NCBI RefSeq assembly: GCF_000003815.2
Contig: NC_049981.1
Coordinates: forward strand, 10,086,948-10,150,947
Origin: Branchiostoma floridae
Taxonomy: Eukaryota > Chordata > Leptocardii > Amphioxiformes > Branchiostomatidae
Length of the DNA stretch: 64,000 bases
Direction: 5' to 3'
Numbering within the stretch: the first letter of the stretch is position 1; every line of letters begins with the position of its first letter. This document shows positions 52,045-63,200 of the stretch, piece by piece. The notes under the pieces are model-generated. The model was not told the origin of the DNA. It searched no databases and saw nothing but the letters and a program-made list of their open reading frames with translations. The translations under genes and the position numbers were made by a program.

Positions 52045-52765
52045 AAGGATGTCGGACGCTTCGGACCTTTACCAACTCGGACCTAGCAATTTCTGGTCAA
52101 CTCGGACCTAAACCCTGGTCAACTCGGACCTTCGGTGATTTCTGGCCGCCATCTTGGATCATCCGTGTTATGGGTCTAGATGGGAAATTGTCGGTACCCT
52201 ATTTACTTAGAAAGTACGTTCATGGCTTGGCGCAGGCGCTTTTGACAGCTAAAAAATGTCAAAAATCCACGGCGGCATGATTCCAATGCCCATCACTCGT
52301 ATACGCGTACGGCTAACACTCGCTTTCACGGAGGGCTGGAGCCGGGCATGCCGCCGCGGATTTTTGACATTTTTTAGCTAGGGTTAGGGTTGACTCGACA
52401 CTCGCGCTTCGCGCTCGGTCTCGCAACCCATAACCCTAGCTAAAAAATGTCAAAAACCGCGGCTACGTCATCAGAGCTATCGCTCTTCATGTCCCTAATT
52501 TTGAAGATAATCTCATTCACTTTTGACTCAAAAGATAGTGCCAAAGTGCAATTTTCCCATCCAGACCGCTTTGTGGAAAATTCTGGGTTACCGCTAAAAT
52601 TTTGTCTTTGCGTAGACGTAACATGTTAACATATAACCGTTATTTATTCAGCAACTTGACCGGAAACTAAAAAGGTCCGAGTTGACCAGGGTGTAGGTCC
52701 GAGTTGACCAAAGTGTAGGTCCGAGTTGGTAGGTCCGAGTTGGTAAAGGTCCGAATCGTCCTGAT
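52045..52765. mobile_element. Nested TIR element with AACTCGGACC subrepeats
   Basis: The left end has CGGACCTTTACCAACTCGGA followed by further CAACTCGGACC copies; the right end has the inverse, ending GAGTTGGTAAAGGTCCGAA. A second inverted pair (GCTAAAAAATGTCAAAAA and GACATTTTTTAGCTAGGG) lies at 52247-52470. Confidence 0.72.
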
Positions 52766-54281
52766 TCCATCACCAAAGTCCCAAAATTGGATTTAAAAAT
52801 CCCCCTCCATGTAAGAATGGACTCTTCCAGCACACCCTATATAAAATTGCAAAATAGACCAGTCAAAAAATAACCACACTGCAACACTTTGCCATGATCA
52901 CCAGTCCAAAAACGAATTTTAAAAAAAATGTACCCCTCCGTACCAGAATGGACTCTTCCAGATAACACCAGGCTCACAGATTGGCTGCCAAATGCCCTTC
53001 GGGATGTTGACTCAGGCTACGTGATTGGTTGCCCCTTTAATCACATGCTGTCTTTAGGTGGGAGGTCAACGACCTTGAGGTCGACCCCTCTGGCCAGTGG
53101 AAAATTACCAAACAAATCCACAAATACATCATTTTGAAGTGGTTAATGCCAGAAATTATACATGGGTCATTTGAATAAATATCTTGTGCACCTATTTACC
53201 AAAATGTAGGTCATTTGGTTGTAAGACCAGGGAACAGGAGCCAAAAGCGTACGTTTTTGGTCAAACAATGGCCAAAAAATCCCAAAATTAAGCATTTTAT
53301 TGTACTGTATGCCAAAAGTGTTATTGAGTCCATGTGCGCATATGTAGATGACACTCCTATACCATATTTCAGGTCATTTGGTTGTAAATTGAGGGTATAG
53401 GAGCCAAGAATGTCATTTTTTGGGCAAAAAATGGCCAAAATACGTCAAAATTAGGCATTTTGTTGTTATTGGATTTTTGTGGACATATGATTAAGGCACC
53501 TCTGTACCAAATTTGAGGTCATTCGGCTGTAATACCAGGGTACAGGGGGCCAAAATGTACATAAAATTGCAAAAGACATGAATGAAATCAATTTAAAGGC
53601 AGATATGAAAAAAAAATGAGAAAAAAAACACCTAAGGGTATTGGTCCACTCTACCCTTGTGCCAAATTTCATTCGGTCCAGGAACGATGGAGTTGATTCG
53701 ATTTGAAGATTTGACAGGAAAAAGAAGAAGAAACATTACGAATACAATATATTTCAATGGCTGAAATATAAAAACGGAAGACAAGGCTGGATGAAAACTA
53801 GATTAATGCACTCTTAAGTATATGTACAGAAACAATGACAACTATTGTCAACTTTTAGTTGTGTACGTGGCGACAGAACGGTTGTAATCTTTGCAAGCAA
53901 CTATGGCCAGTATCCCATCAAATGGACCGCCGAATTGTCGAAAGCCGAAAGCTTGGAAGTACAAAGTAACCTTTGCTCTTGTGTAAAGTAATTAGCCAAG
54001 GATTCTTGGTGTGGTGCATGCTGTAACTAATGTTTTATTCTACGCTTGGTATTGCAGACAGTTTTCCAAGAAATTTAAAGTAGGATGACACATTCACATT
54101 TGTCAGTTATTTGGTAGAAAATGACGTATTTTGTGTGCACAAATTTGAAGTAGTGATACGTTTGATACCAGGATTGAAATCACTGAAGCTACTAGTTCTT
54201 CTTTGGATGGGGAATACTGTAGAGTGAGTTAAGATTGGGTATCACAGTTGGGTAGCCTCTATATACCAGGCTCCGCGGATC

Positions 54282-54402
54282 GGTGGTCTAATAGTAGAAA
54301 TTTGACAAATAGAGTTAAATGTACGCTAGGGGAGTCGGGCGGCCAGAGGAGTTATTTCACTCCCCTAGCGAACTATTGACTAATTTCTACTATCAGACCA
54401 CC
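54282..54402. mobile_element. Small hairpin element
   Basis: GGTGGTCTAATAGTAGAAAT at 54282 pairs with ATTTCTACTATCAGACCACC ending 54402; CTAGGGGAGT and ACTCCCCTAG pair inside. Confidence 0.75.
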
Positions 54403-56190
54403 AAGATTAACAATTGGGCACGTACGAGTACTGGAGGTACATCAAGCGGATGAACAGCTGAGTAATGGGCGAATGATGTCAAGAGAGGGCGGATGATGCC
54501 CACATACATTGTATATCATTTTACTTACTCGTTACGCACCAGACGTGGTGTGTACATGAATGTAGGAGGCGCTTCGGCGGGCAGCCCTGGTGCCTCACAG
54601 GCTCCTCGCGCGGCGCCCGACAATCCATCCTTTTTACATCGATTCGTATTTTTAAAAGCTTTACATGACATTCTAATTGTATATGAAGATGTATGGACCT
54701 ATTTGGTGATGTTTTCATTTGGTTTATACCTTGTATGTTGCTTATTTTTGCATTTTACAAATCGGGACTCTATACCCCATGAGAGCCCAGTCTGCAGTAC
54801 CGCTGCCGGCCGCGGCCAGAAAAGTGGCAAAGACGACCGTCAAATTGTCAAATTTTCGCTCTTTTCGGGAATAGGGAAATAACAAAAGGCTCACAAAAGG
54901 GGTTTTGAATTCTTAGGCCTATTTCATTTCGTTTTCTGAAATTAAATATTCAAAATTGAGTATGACAATATTTGAGACATTTCACCAACAAAGCCATGCC
55001 ATTTGATATTAGGTCATAAAAGACCATACAACTTGCCAATATGGGTGGTCGTGTGTGCATATCCTGTACATTGTCACATTCGGAAGGGCTACCTCATCCA
55101 AATTTAATCAATATTTTGTGAAACAAAACGACGTTGAGCAAATAAAACGATGTTTCTGTCTGTTCTTTTATTGACATATCCAATTTTCTTTCAAAATTTA
55201 ACATGTGTGGGCTGCTTGTAGGTGCAATATAACCTTGATCGCCAGGCTTGATGACTCGCTGACTTGCTGAATTTGTAGAACAATATAGAAAATGGTTTGT
55301 TATACCGTTTTCTGACACGATGCAGGGCGTTCCCTGAGACAAGAATGATGATAGAATATTTGTTGTTTACTGTACAGTTTTGGGGTGTCCAGAGGATACC
55401 AGTGTAGACTTCTGTGCTGTATTGGATGTGCAACTATGAAGGGGGGAATTAATCACTGGAGATTTTGCCACAACACAAGTGTTACAATGGTTACCTGCTA
55501 TTCACTGATTTGAAGCAAAACGGATAATGAATAACGATAGTACTCTAGTATGTGACAAACTGATAGCTGAGTCCGATGAAAAGTGAGTATAGTACGATGA
55601 TATTATCATAAATGTAATTCATCTATATGATTTTGTGATCCGGCGTAAAAGATGCTAGCTTTCATACAATTACGCAAGACAGATTTATGTTGTGTTATGA
55701 TGTATTGGCGTAATGCGGCGCATTCAATCGGTTGTTACCTTTGGAATGTCCACGTCGACATTGTTGTTCAGGCTGTGTACCACAAGTAAAAGTCCGTTCT
55801 TACTCCAGTTTAAAGTCAAGAGTCTGTGTTTTATGCTATTTCTTCCCATTGAACATCAGTTTTAGTTGTGGGTAGCTTGACACATCCCTTTTCTTTTCTT
55901 CCTCTCTTGTATGTGCTGTGAAATGTTGACATAGAAATAAAAACAGTAAAAATATTATTGTCTCGTCTAGTTTTTCTTCTTTTTTGATTTTGTTATACCC
56001 CAATTGATAAGCGCTAGCCATCATTAATTGTTCCCTAAAATTCAACAACACCACAGTCAAACAAAATAATAGACCGCCCTATCAAGAATCTGAGCCAGTT
56101 TGGGGAGGTTGTATGCAAATGAAGGCGGGAGCTCGTTCCACTAGATGAACATACGGCATGTTACCTGCCTTGTAGTAGGGACGAGGTGTT

Positions 56191-56898
56191 TCAGTGTCAA
56201 CAAATGTCATTGTGAGTCATTGTCGTTTCAAACTGGTACTGAATCCGGTAAAGCGACACTCTCCCGTTGCAGAAATGTGTGAATATCATTGTCATTGACG
56301 CACATGTCCGCTATCCTGTCTGTGTCAGTTGGTATCTTTTATTTCTTTAGCTTAAAGTTAACTTGAAAGTTCGAGATGGGCAAATGTATATGTATATACA
56401 TATGTACATGAATGAGCTTGAGTGTGAGTGTGTCTTTCCACGAAGTCTACACCACAGCGCAAAGGTTTTGTAAGGCTGTTAAATTGAATTACAATGAAGC
56501 ACTTTAAAAGTCAAAAGCTCTGTACAATTGAATAATCCCACACGCCAAGTTGACCACAATGAAACATATTCAGATGTCATTTTCAGCACAAAAGACGCAA
56601 ACCTGAGTGCTTAACTGAATTTGTACCGTTTCAACAGCGCTGAGAACATTGCGCAGATTATTAAGTTTACCTGTCACAATATAGGTCAACGGATAGGTGA
56701 AGTGAGGTGAATATTCTGTGAGATTTTCAAGCGTCTCACAAGTGCTTTTATATAGGTGTTGGCAAAGCGTATACCATACCGAAGAAGTATGTTTGTGCTC
56801 GTCAAAACCAGAGGACGGCTGTACTGTAAGCTCGCTTCTAACGGCTATTAACAGCTGTAACAAATTCTTGTGAAAAAGGAGTCAAGAGATAATCAAAG
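56191..56898 (+). promoter_or_regulatory. Gene 4 upstream region
   Basis: Paralogue of 20391-21059 (see shared ATCCGGTAAAGCGACACT, GACGCACATGTCC, TTTCCACGAAGTCTAC, AACATATTCAGATGTC). It has an extra 60-base segment near 56690-56750. It ends AGAGATAATCAAAGATG at the start codon. Confidence 0.55.
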
Positions 56899-57010
56899 AT
56901 GGGAGACCAGAAACGTATTCGAACGGCCCTGATGTTGTTGCTGCTTTACGTTCTGTGGATGGGGAGGGGAGATTCCGCCATCACAAAGCAACAAGCTCTG
57001 CACCTCAAAA
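56899..57010 (+). CDS. Gene 4 exon 1: signal peptide
   Basis: [20 protein letters not shown] then [17 protein letters not shown]; ends CTCAAAA before GTAAGT. Closest to gene 3 exon 1. Confidence 0.85.
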
Positions 57011-58475
57011 GTAAGTACTACATGTAACCGTTTTCTCTTTTGTGACCCATTTTGTCACCTCACTACTCACCACCTCACCTCACCTCACCTCACTACTCAC
57101 CAACTCATCTCACCTGTCACTATCTCACCTTACCAGTCACCACCTCAACTCACCAGTCACCACCTCACCTTACCAATCACCACCTCACGTCAGCAGTCAC
57201 CACCTCACCTCACCAGTCACCACCTCACCTCACCAACCACCACCTCAACTCACCTTACCACCACCTCACATTACCAGTCACCACCTCACCTCACCAGTCA
57301 CCACCTCACCTCACCAGTCACCACCTCACCTCACCAGTCACCACCTCACCTCACCAGTCACCACCTCACCTCACCAGTCACCACCTCATCTTACCAGTCA
57401 CTCACCTCACCTCACCAGTCACCACCTCATCTTACCAGTCACTCACCTCAACTCGGTAAGCCTTCAACAACAAAACAACATTTTTTGTTCTACTTTTCAA
57501 AATGTCGTACACGTACGTGCTACTGTACAGGCTGCTGTCAACTTAACGTATCAAAAACTAAGCTTAACTAGTGGCTTTGATACGCCATTTGAAGTACACG
57601 ACAGCGTTGTTATATACATATACTGACGATACGTCCTTAATCCGCTAAAAGGAATTTCCTTTGACAAAATGTCTTAAAACACTCTTAGGGGAGGGAGTGC
57701 ATTTCCGGAGTTGCGTAGAAAGTGCACTTTGCCTACCCTTAGCCTATTATTGATCTATTTTTGAAAAAAAAGGGATTTTCCTGGGCAAATTTTGATCATA
57801 TAAAGGTCAAGGTTAAAATCTTGCCCAAAATTGTGACCTTTGGCATGCTTTGACCTGTAATCGACCTCCATATTCGGTCAAGAGACTGGACTGATCCATT
57901 AGGACGGGGTGAAATCCTGACATCATGACAATCATCTGGCTGTATCTCGTTAAAATGCCGGAGTTAAACTCGAGCCTTTTCTAACGAAAACAAACCTGAC
58001 AAATCCAGCTTTGCAGTGGTGGTAAAGACTTGAGGTTTGAAATGCAGGTAAATGTGTTTTAAGTGATAGTTTTTGCATGGCTTAACCATATATTGGATGC
58101 GAAATTCCATTCACAGGCACCTCCCCTTAGACTTAGCTTAACATGTGTAGCATTCCATCGTTTCAATACCATATAATGCAATATACTTTAAATACTTGCT
58201 CCTGAGTTGTAAACACGTTTTTCCATCCACCAGAATCATGCCAGGTTGGAAATGGGGCGTCCTACCGAGGAACAGTCTCTGTGACCCAAACAGGCAAGAC
58301 GTGTCAGCGCTGGGACAGTCAGACACCGCATGAGCACGACAGGACACCTGCTAATTATCCTGCACGTGGACTGGTGGACAACTACTGCCGGAATCTGGAC
58401 GACTGGTACGCAATTTGGTGCTACACCACCGATCCCAACTACAGATGGGACTATTGTGACGTGCCAGTCTGTTAA
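56899..58475 (+). CDS. Gene 4: short secreted single-kringle protein
   Basis: Two exons, 56899-57010 and 58234-58475, joining in phase 1: 117 aa plus TAA. Exon 1 is the family signal peptide ([20 protein letters not shown]); the helix exon is absent. Exon 2 is a complete six-Cys kringle whose last Cys codon is followed by TAA. In sister exons that Cys is followed by G and a GT donor; here TGTTAAG precedes GTAAGG, so an inserted few bases truncated the gene. A free kringle with a secretion signal could act as a soluble binding domain. Intron 1 carries a 20-base minisatellite. Confidence 0.72.
57056..57455. repeat. 20-base minisatellite
   Basis: About 20 tandem units of the CACCAGTCACCACCTCACCT type, most regular at 57270-57390, with CACCTCA sub-units at the start. 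The Thr/Ser/Pro/His-rich open frames across it are artefacts of the repeat. Confidence 0.92.
58234..58475 (+). CDS. Gene 4 exon 2: kringle, terminal
   Basis: Follows CCATCCACCAG. Six cysteines ([49 protein letters not shown]), then TAA at 58473-58475. NLDD replaces the usual NPDG, so ligand-site chemistry may differ. Confidence 0.9.
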
Positions 58476-60154
58476 GGTAAGGTCTGGATCTGTACGCTTA
58501 CATGTTGGCTAATGTTTGTTTCTTCTATGTAAATGATTTTCGTTCAGCTCCATGTATACTGTTTTTTTTTTACTTTATCATGTCTTCTTAAGATCTGGCT
58601 TGTGACGCCGTAAGGAGTAACAATGGTAGATTCGGACACCTCGAATTATGGGAAAGCTAAGAAAATCGTCTTCTCTATATAGTGTCTGAAGTTGGATAAT
58701 TGATCGTTCAGTGGAACATATTTCATTCATCCTCAATGAATTTTTTTCTGTTATTGCCCAGGATGACGTGGTGTGGATGAGCACGATACTTTACATGTAT
58801 ACATCCGGGTCTTCGTGGTTTGCATCAAAATTTCCGGCCGTGTACGATCTGCCGTGCCACTATAGACCTAGTAATTATTTTGTTTATTCTAGTTAGAAGG
58901 CTTCATTTCTAAGTATTATCTAAGTCAGATCTAGAGGAACTAATCTTCTGACAAGCTTCCCAGGGTATGGTCATCTTGAAATCAACTCAGTTGTTCATAA
59001 AAATCTGGAAAAAAATTGAGATATTTGAATATCAAGTGACTGTATTCCTTTACCTCTGTACCGAATTTCAACTCATTCCATGACATTACTTTATGAAGCA
59101 CCCTCGTACGTTAGATTTGCACAGTATGATATAAGTGACACATGTTAGTGAAGAAAACACAGCAAGCATTTAAGTAACATTGCACCTGAGTTAAGTTCTT
59201 TTTTTGCCGTTATATTATTTCAATGTATATGAAAGTGTGCATGTGACTAACGAGTAAATAACTGTGCTCAGAATTCAAACTTTAGAACACCTGTGCGTTT
59301 TCCGAATACCTTAAGGTATGCTACAGTATAGGATTTTGTCCAACATTGTTGTGAAATTGGTGACATTGGTATAGATGTATGAATGTTATAAACAACTAAC
59401 GTTTATGTACCATCGGTCGCCGTAAGGTTGAAGTAAAACTTAACATTTGTTGACTGTATAGTAGGTATTACCTTGAATTATTATCATAAGTGTATGGGTG
59501 GGTGTATTATAGTGTACATATATATGAAGGAACAATAAATTAACGTAACATGCCACGCTTAACAGTCTTCCATTCTAAACCCTATCTAGCTCCGGTCTAA
59601 GTGGGGAAGGGAATTGATCGAGCAGCCTTCGTAACCCCTGCTTGGTCTATGTGGAAACCCCTGCTTATCCTACTGGGTCAGTTCGTCCTCACTCTTAGTG
59701 AGCATTTGAACTGGTCTCATGATGTTTCTGACTTCTGCTACAGTTATTATGGAATTCCAAACCTTTCAGTGGCCTTAGGGTCGTACCTTGAAGCGACATT
59801 CGGGTCTTGTTACGTGATAAGCAATCAATGGACACATCTTTTCCTTTTATCACGAACCTTTTCAGTGCAAACGACGTCAAGCTGAGTACGTAACTTCATT
59901 TAGAGCCAGTTCGTCAGCTTCCATTAACGCAATGTCAACGAACAATGTCCAGATTATTGAATTTACTTCTCACGGACCAGTGCTTGCAGCTGGTGTTAGG
60001 TCGTAGACCAGACCAGCCACTTTTAAAGAAAATCTCAGTTTTGCCATCGACCGAACTTCTGGGGCCATGATTGGTATGAAAACGACATAAGCTCGGTTCA
60101 AGCAGTAACTTCTCGAACTTTTCGACCAAAAAGGAGCAAATAAAAATATCAAGA
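58476..60154. other. Intergenic and gene 5 upstream
   Basis: No exon recognised; an AACAATAAATT signal-like stretch at 59530 is too far from gene 4 to assign. The last 300 bases resemble family upstream regions only weakly (GTGCTTGCAGCTGGTGTTAG, AGCTCGGTTC, AAATATCAAGAATGGGAGAC). Confidence 0.4.
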
Positions 60155-60266
60155 ATGGGAGACAAGAACTGTATCCGAACGGCCCTGATGTTATCGCTGC
60201 TTTACGTTCTGTGGTTGGGGAGGGGAGCCTCCGCCATAACAGGGCAACAAGCTAAGCAATTGAAAG
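60155..60266 (+). CDS. Gene 5 exon 1: signal peptide
   Basis: [20 protein letters not shown] then [17 protein letters not shown]; ends TTGAAAG before GTAGGT, phase 1. It has an unpaired Cys in the n-region. Confidence 0.83.
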
Positions 60267-63200
60267 GTAGGTACTGTATTCAATCATTCTCTCTGCGTTA
60301 ATTCCTTTTAGTAAGAGTACATCAATTTCAAGTTGGCACAAAACAATGGATATAGTATTATGTATATTATCAAAGACTACACTATATGTAATACACATAC
60401 TGTAAAATTTTTATTACTGGCATTTTGCATACATGTATATACTACTTCGCTTGACATTGTATATCTGTTCATTTCACCCCCGTTCAGTACCTCTGTTGGA
60501 ACATACTATATTCCTTAAATCAGACACCCTATAGTTCGAAAATTCACTGCAGTAACAAAGCAGTAATGCTGACAGATACTTATTTTTGCAATGTTGCAGA
60601 CAGAATGGAGAGGTTGAAATCAAGGATTGATGCGGTTAACCTAAAATTGACCCGAAGTACTGGAACCCTGAACAACATGGCGGAGACAGGGTTTCCTGAG
60701 GTCCAGGATGTTCCCGCACCCACTCCGACCCCAGCACCCGGTAAGTCTCATCACCGCTTTGTTTGCAAGATGGTTGTGAAATATAGAAGATAAGTTATAA
60801 TACTGAAAGTTAACACAAATATAACAATAGTTTTGCTACCTATCTTTTTTTTACAAATGTTACTATTTCCTATGACAGATATCAACATCGCTAGAGGAAA
60901 GCAGAGATACACAAATATGATAATAGTTTTGCCACTTATCTTTATTCTTGAGGTAACAGAACACAGTTTTAGGCCTATGGGGATTTCTATAGTCAAGGGC
61001 CTCAAGGTGACTGGCTTCGACACGGAAAATCCTGTCGGCGAATCGCCCTCTCACGCCCACTTTGAAACGCCGCTCTGCGGAGGTCACATAACTGCAGCCG
61101 GCTCACACTAGATGGGCAGTTGCGTAATGGGGCGCATTTATACACGAAATAGAAAACTTTAACAATCCAAACCATACTGTCACAGAGCCGACACCTTCCG
61201 TGACCACGCAGCACAGGTTATATCTGGCTGCCCCTTAAATAAGGCTTTTTACCTCTCCTTCAACAAGTTTATCCGTACTACTCTATGTACCCGCGTCGTG
61301 TTCTGCTACCTTGACAAATGTTACTATTTCCTATGACAGATATCAACATCGCTAGAGGGAAGCTGGCTTTCCAATCAACCGTGTTGGATTGCAAGGTTGC
61401 CGGCCTTGCCGTCGACGGGAACACCAATACCGACTACTACGCTGGCTCCTGTCAACACAATGATAACGAACAAAGTCCTAGTTGGTGGGTGGATCTCGGA
61501 AAATCGTTTATGATTAACAGGTATGTGTCATCGAGTTTAAAACGAAAAGAAACGTAACGTCTACGTCGATGAAGGTTAGCAATATGCTAATACACGTACC
61601 TATTTAAATAATGTAAATTTGCCTTCACCTCCATTGCATATCCATTCATAGTGAGGGCATAAACCTGTTCTTTAAAAGAACTGCTCAGTCACTTGGCGAA
61701 TGATGATAGTGGATGCTATCTGAAACGTATGACCGTTCCCAATACCATATCCAGCTACTTGAATAACGGTTACTAAGTTGGCGTAACATAACTGCTAGGT
61801 TCAGCGGGAGATGCAATAGACCACTTCAAGGAGCTAGTTTCGGTTAAGATAAATATTACTTACTTCAGAGCATTACGGTTATTTTTTCAAATCTAATGTA
61901 GCTTATAAGTTTGACATGACCTTGAGCATTTGCATTCAATACCCATTCACAGCTAAGCTGGGGACGTGTACAAAACCGTTTGGACTTCTGTACCTACTCT
62001 TAAACTATCTATCTACAGAGTAGTCATCTTCAACCGCCTGGACTGTTGTTCGGAACGGCTCAACCCCTTCAACATCCACATCGGGGATTCCAACCAGGTC
62101 AGCACGAACCCCAAGTGTGGAGGTGATCATCACATCGACATCACCCAGTCGTCCATTTCCGTTTCCTGTCAGGGGATGACGGGACGGTACGTCGGCGTTC
62201 GTCTTCCTGGAGACTACCGAACTCTGACCCTGTGCGAAGTTCAAGTCTTTTCAGGTCGAAATTTCATCATGACAATACTGAGTTTTTACATTCAAAAGAT
62301 AAACTATCTTCTCAACACAAGTGCTGTCCTATTAATGACTTTTGCGGCCAACTCTCATTTCTCACTAGACTTTACTTCTGATACACAAAGACGTTTTCCT
62401 TGCGCTATCTGAATGAAAAGCGGTCTATCTGCTGTCCGATTTTGCTTGAATATACAAAGGTTTATACAAATATACAAAGGTTTATACAAACAAAAATTAC
62501 CATCTGGATTTATGACGTTGCTTCATTCTATTCTTTGAAGAATCTGTTAGACAGAATGGGTACACAGAACGAGCGGGGTCCTTCTACAAAGTCTTCCGGA
62601 CCAGGAGGGACCACACCAGTGCCCAGCAGACGTGTGAGGCAGACGGAGGCCATCTGGCTGTTGTTAATACTGAAGCTCTCAACAAATTTATCATAGAGTT
62701 GATTTCAGACGTAGACCCTGCCAATTACTGGATCGGGCTCAATGACAATGAGGTAAGCAGAAAATTTGAGGCAAGGTGCTGTAAACTAGTGGATTTCCAC
62801 TTTTGTTCGACGTCTACAGTCTTGTTGAATGATTTTGTGCGTTTGGGAAACTATCAACAGTTTATCATGGACGCAATTTATTGACGGTGCAATGGCCGAC
62901 TGGTAGAGCCTTGCATTCAGTAGGTCGTGAGTTCCTCCCCAGCCGAGTCATACCAAAGACTTTAAAAATGGTATATGCTGCTTTATATGCTTATCACTAA
63001 TACTCAGCACTAGTGAGGAAGAGTATGGGAGTTGAACAACACACATCACTACCAGCGGACTTAGCCCCTTGCTGTAGTGGCTTGCACAAATGTCTGGCCC
63101 AAGGACTACAGAAATAGAGATGGGCGCCACGCCTAAGCATCTGTTACAGATGTACGATCAACTTTAATTCATTGCCGTTCTTTTTCAAAAACAAAATAGC

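Larger units (their letters stand above)
51510..56190. other. Long intergenic stretch, repeats only
   Basis: No host exon recognised. It holds inverted-repeat elements at 52045-52765 and 54282-54402 and diverged repeated text at 53160-53700 (several CAAATTTGAGGTCATTnGG units). Open frames here lack domain signatures. Confidence 0.5.

Noticed and set aside
57042-57626. 194-residue Thr/Ser/Pro/His-rich frame and its overlap
   Set aside because: It is a translation of the 20-base minisatellite in gene 4 intron 1; another frame of the same repeat is also open.
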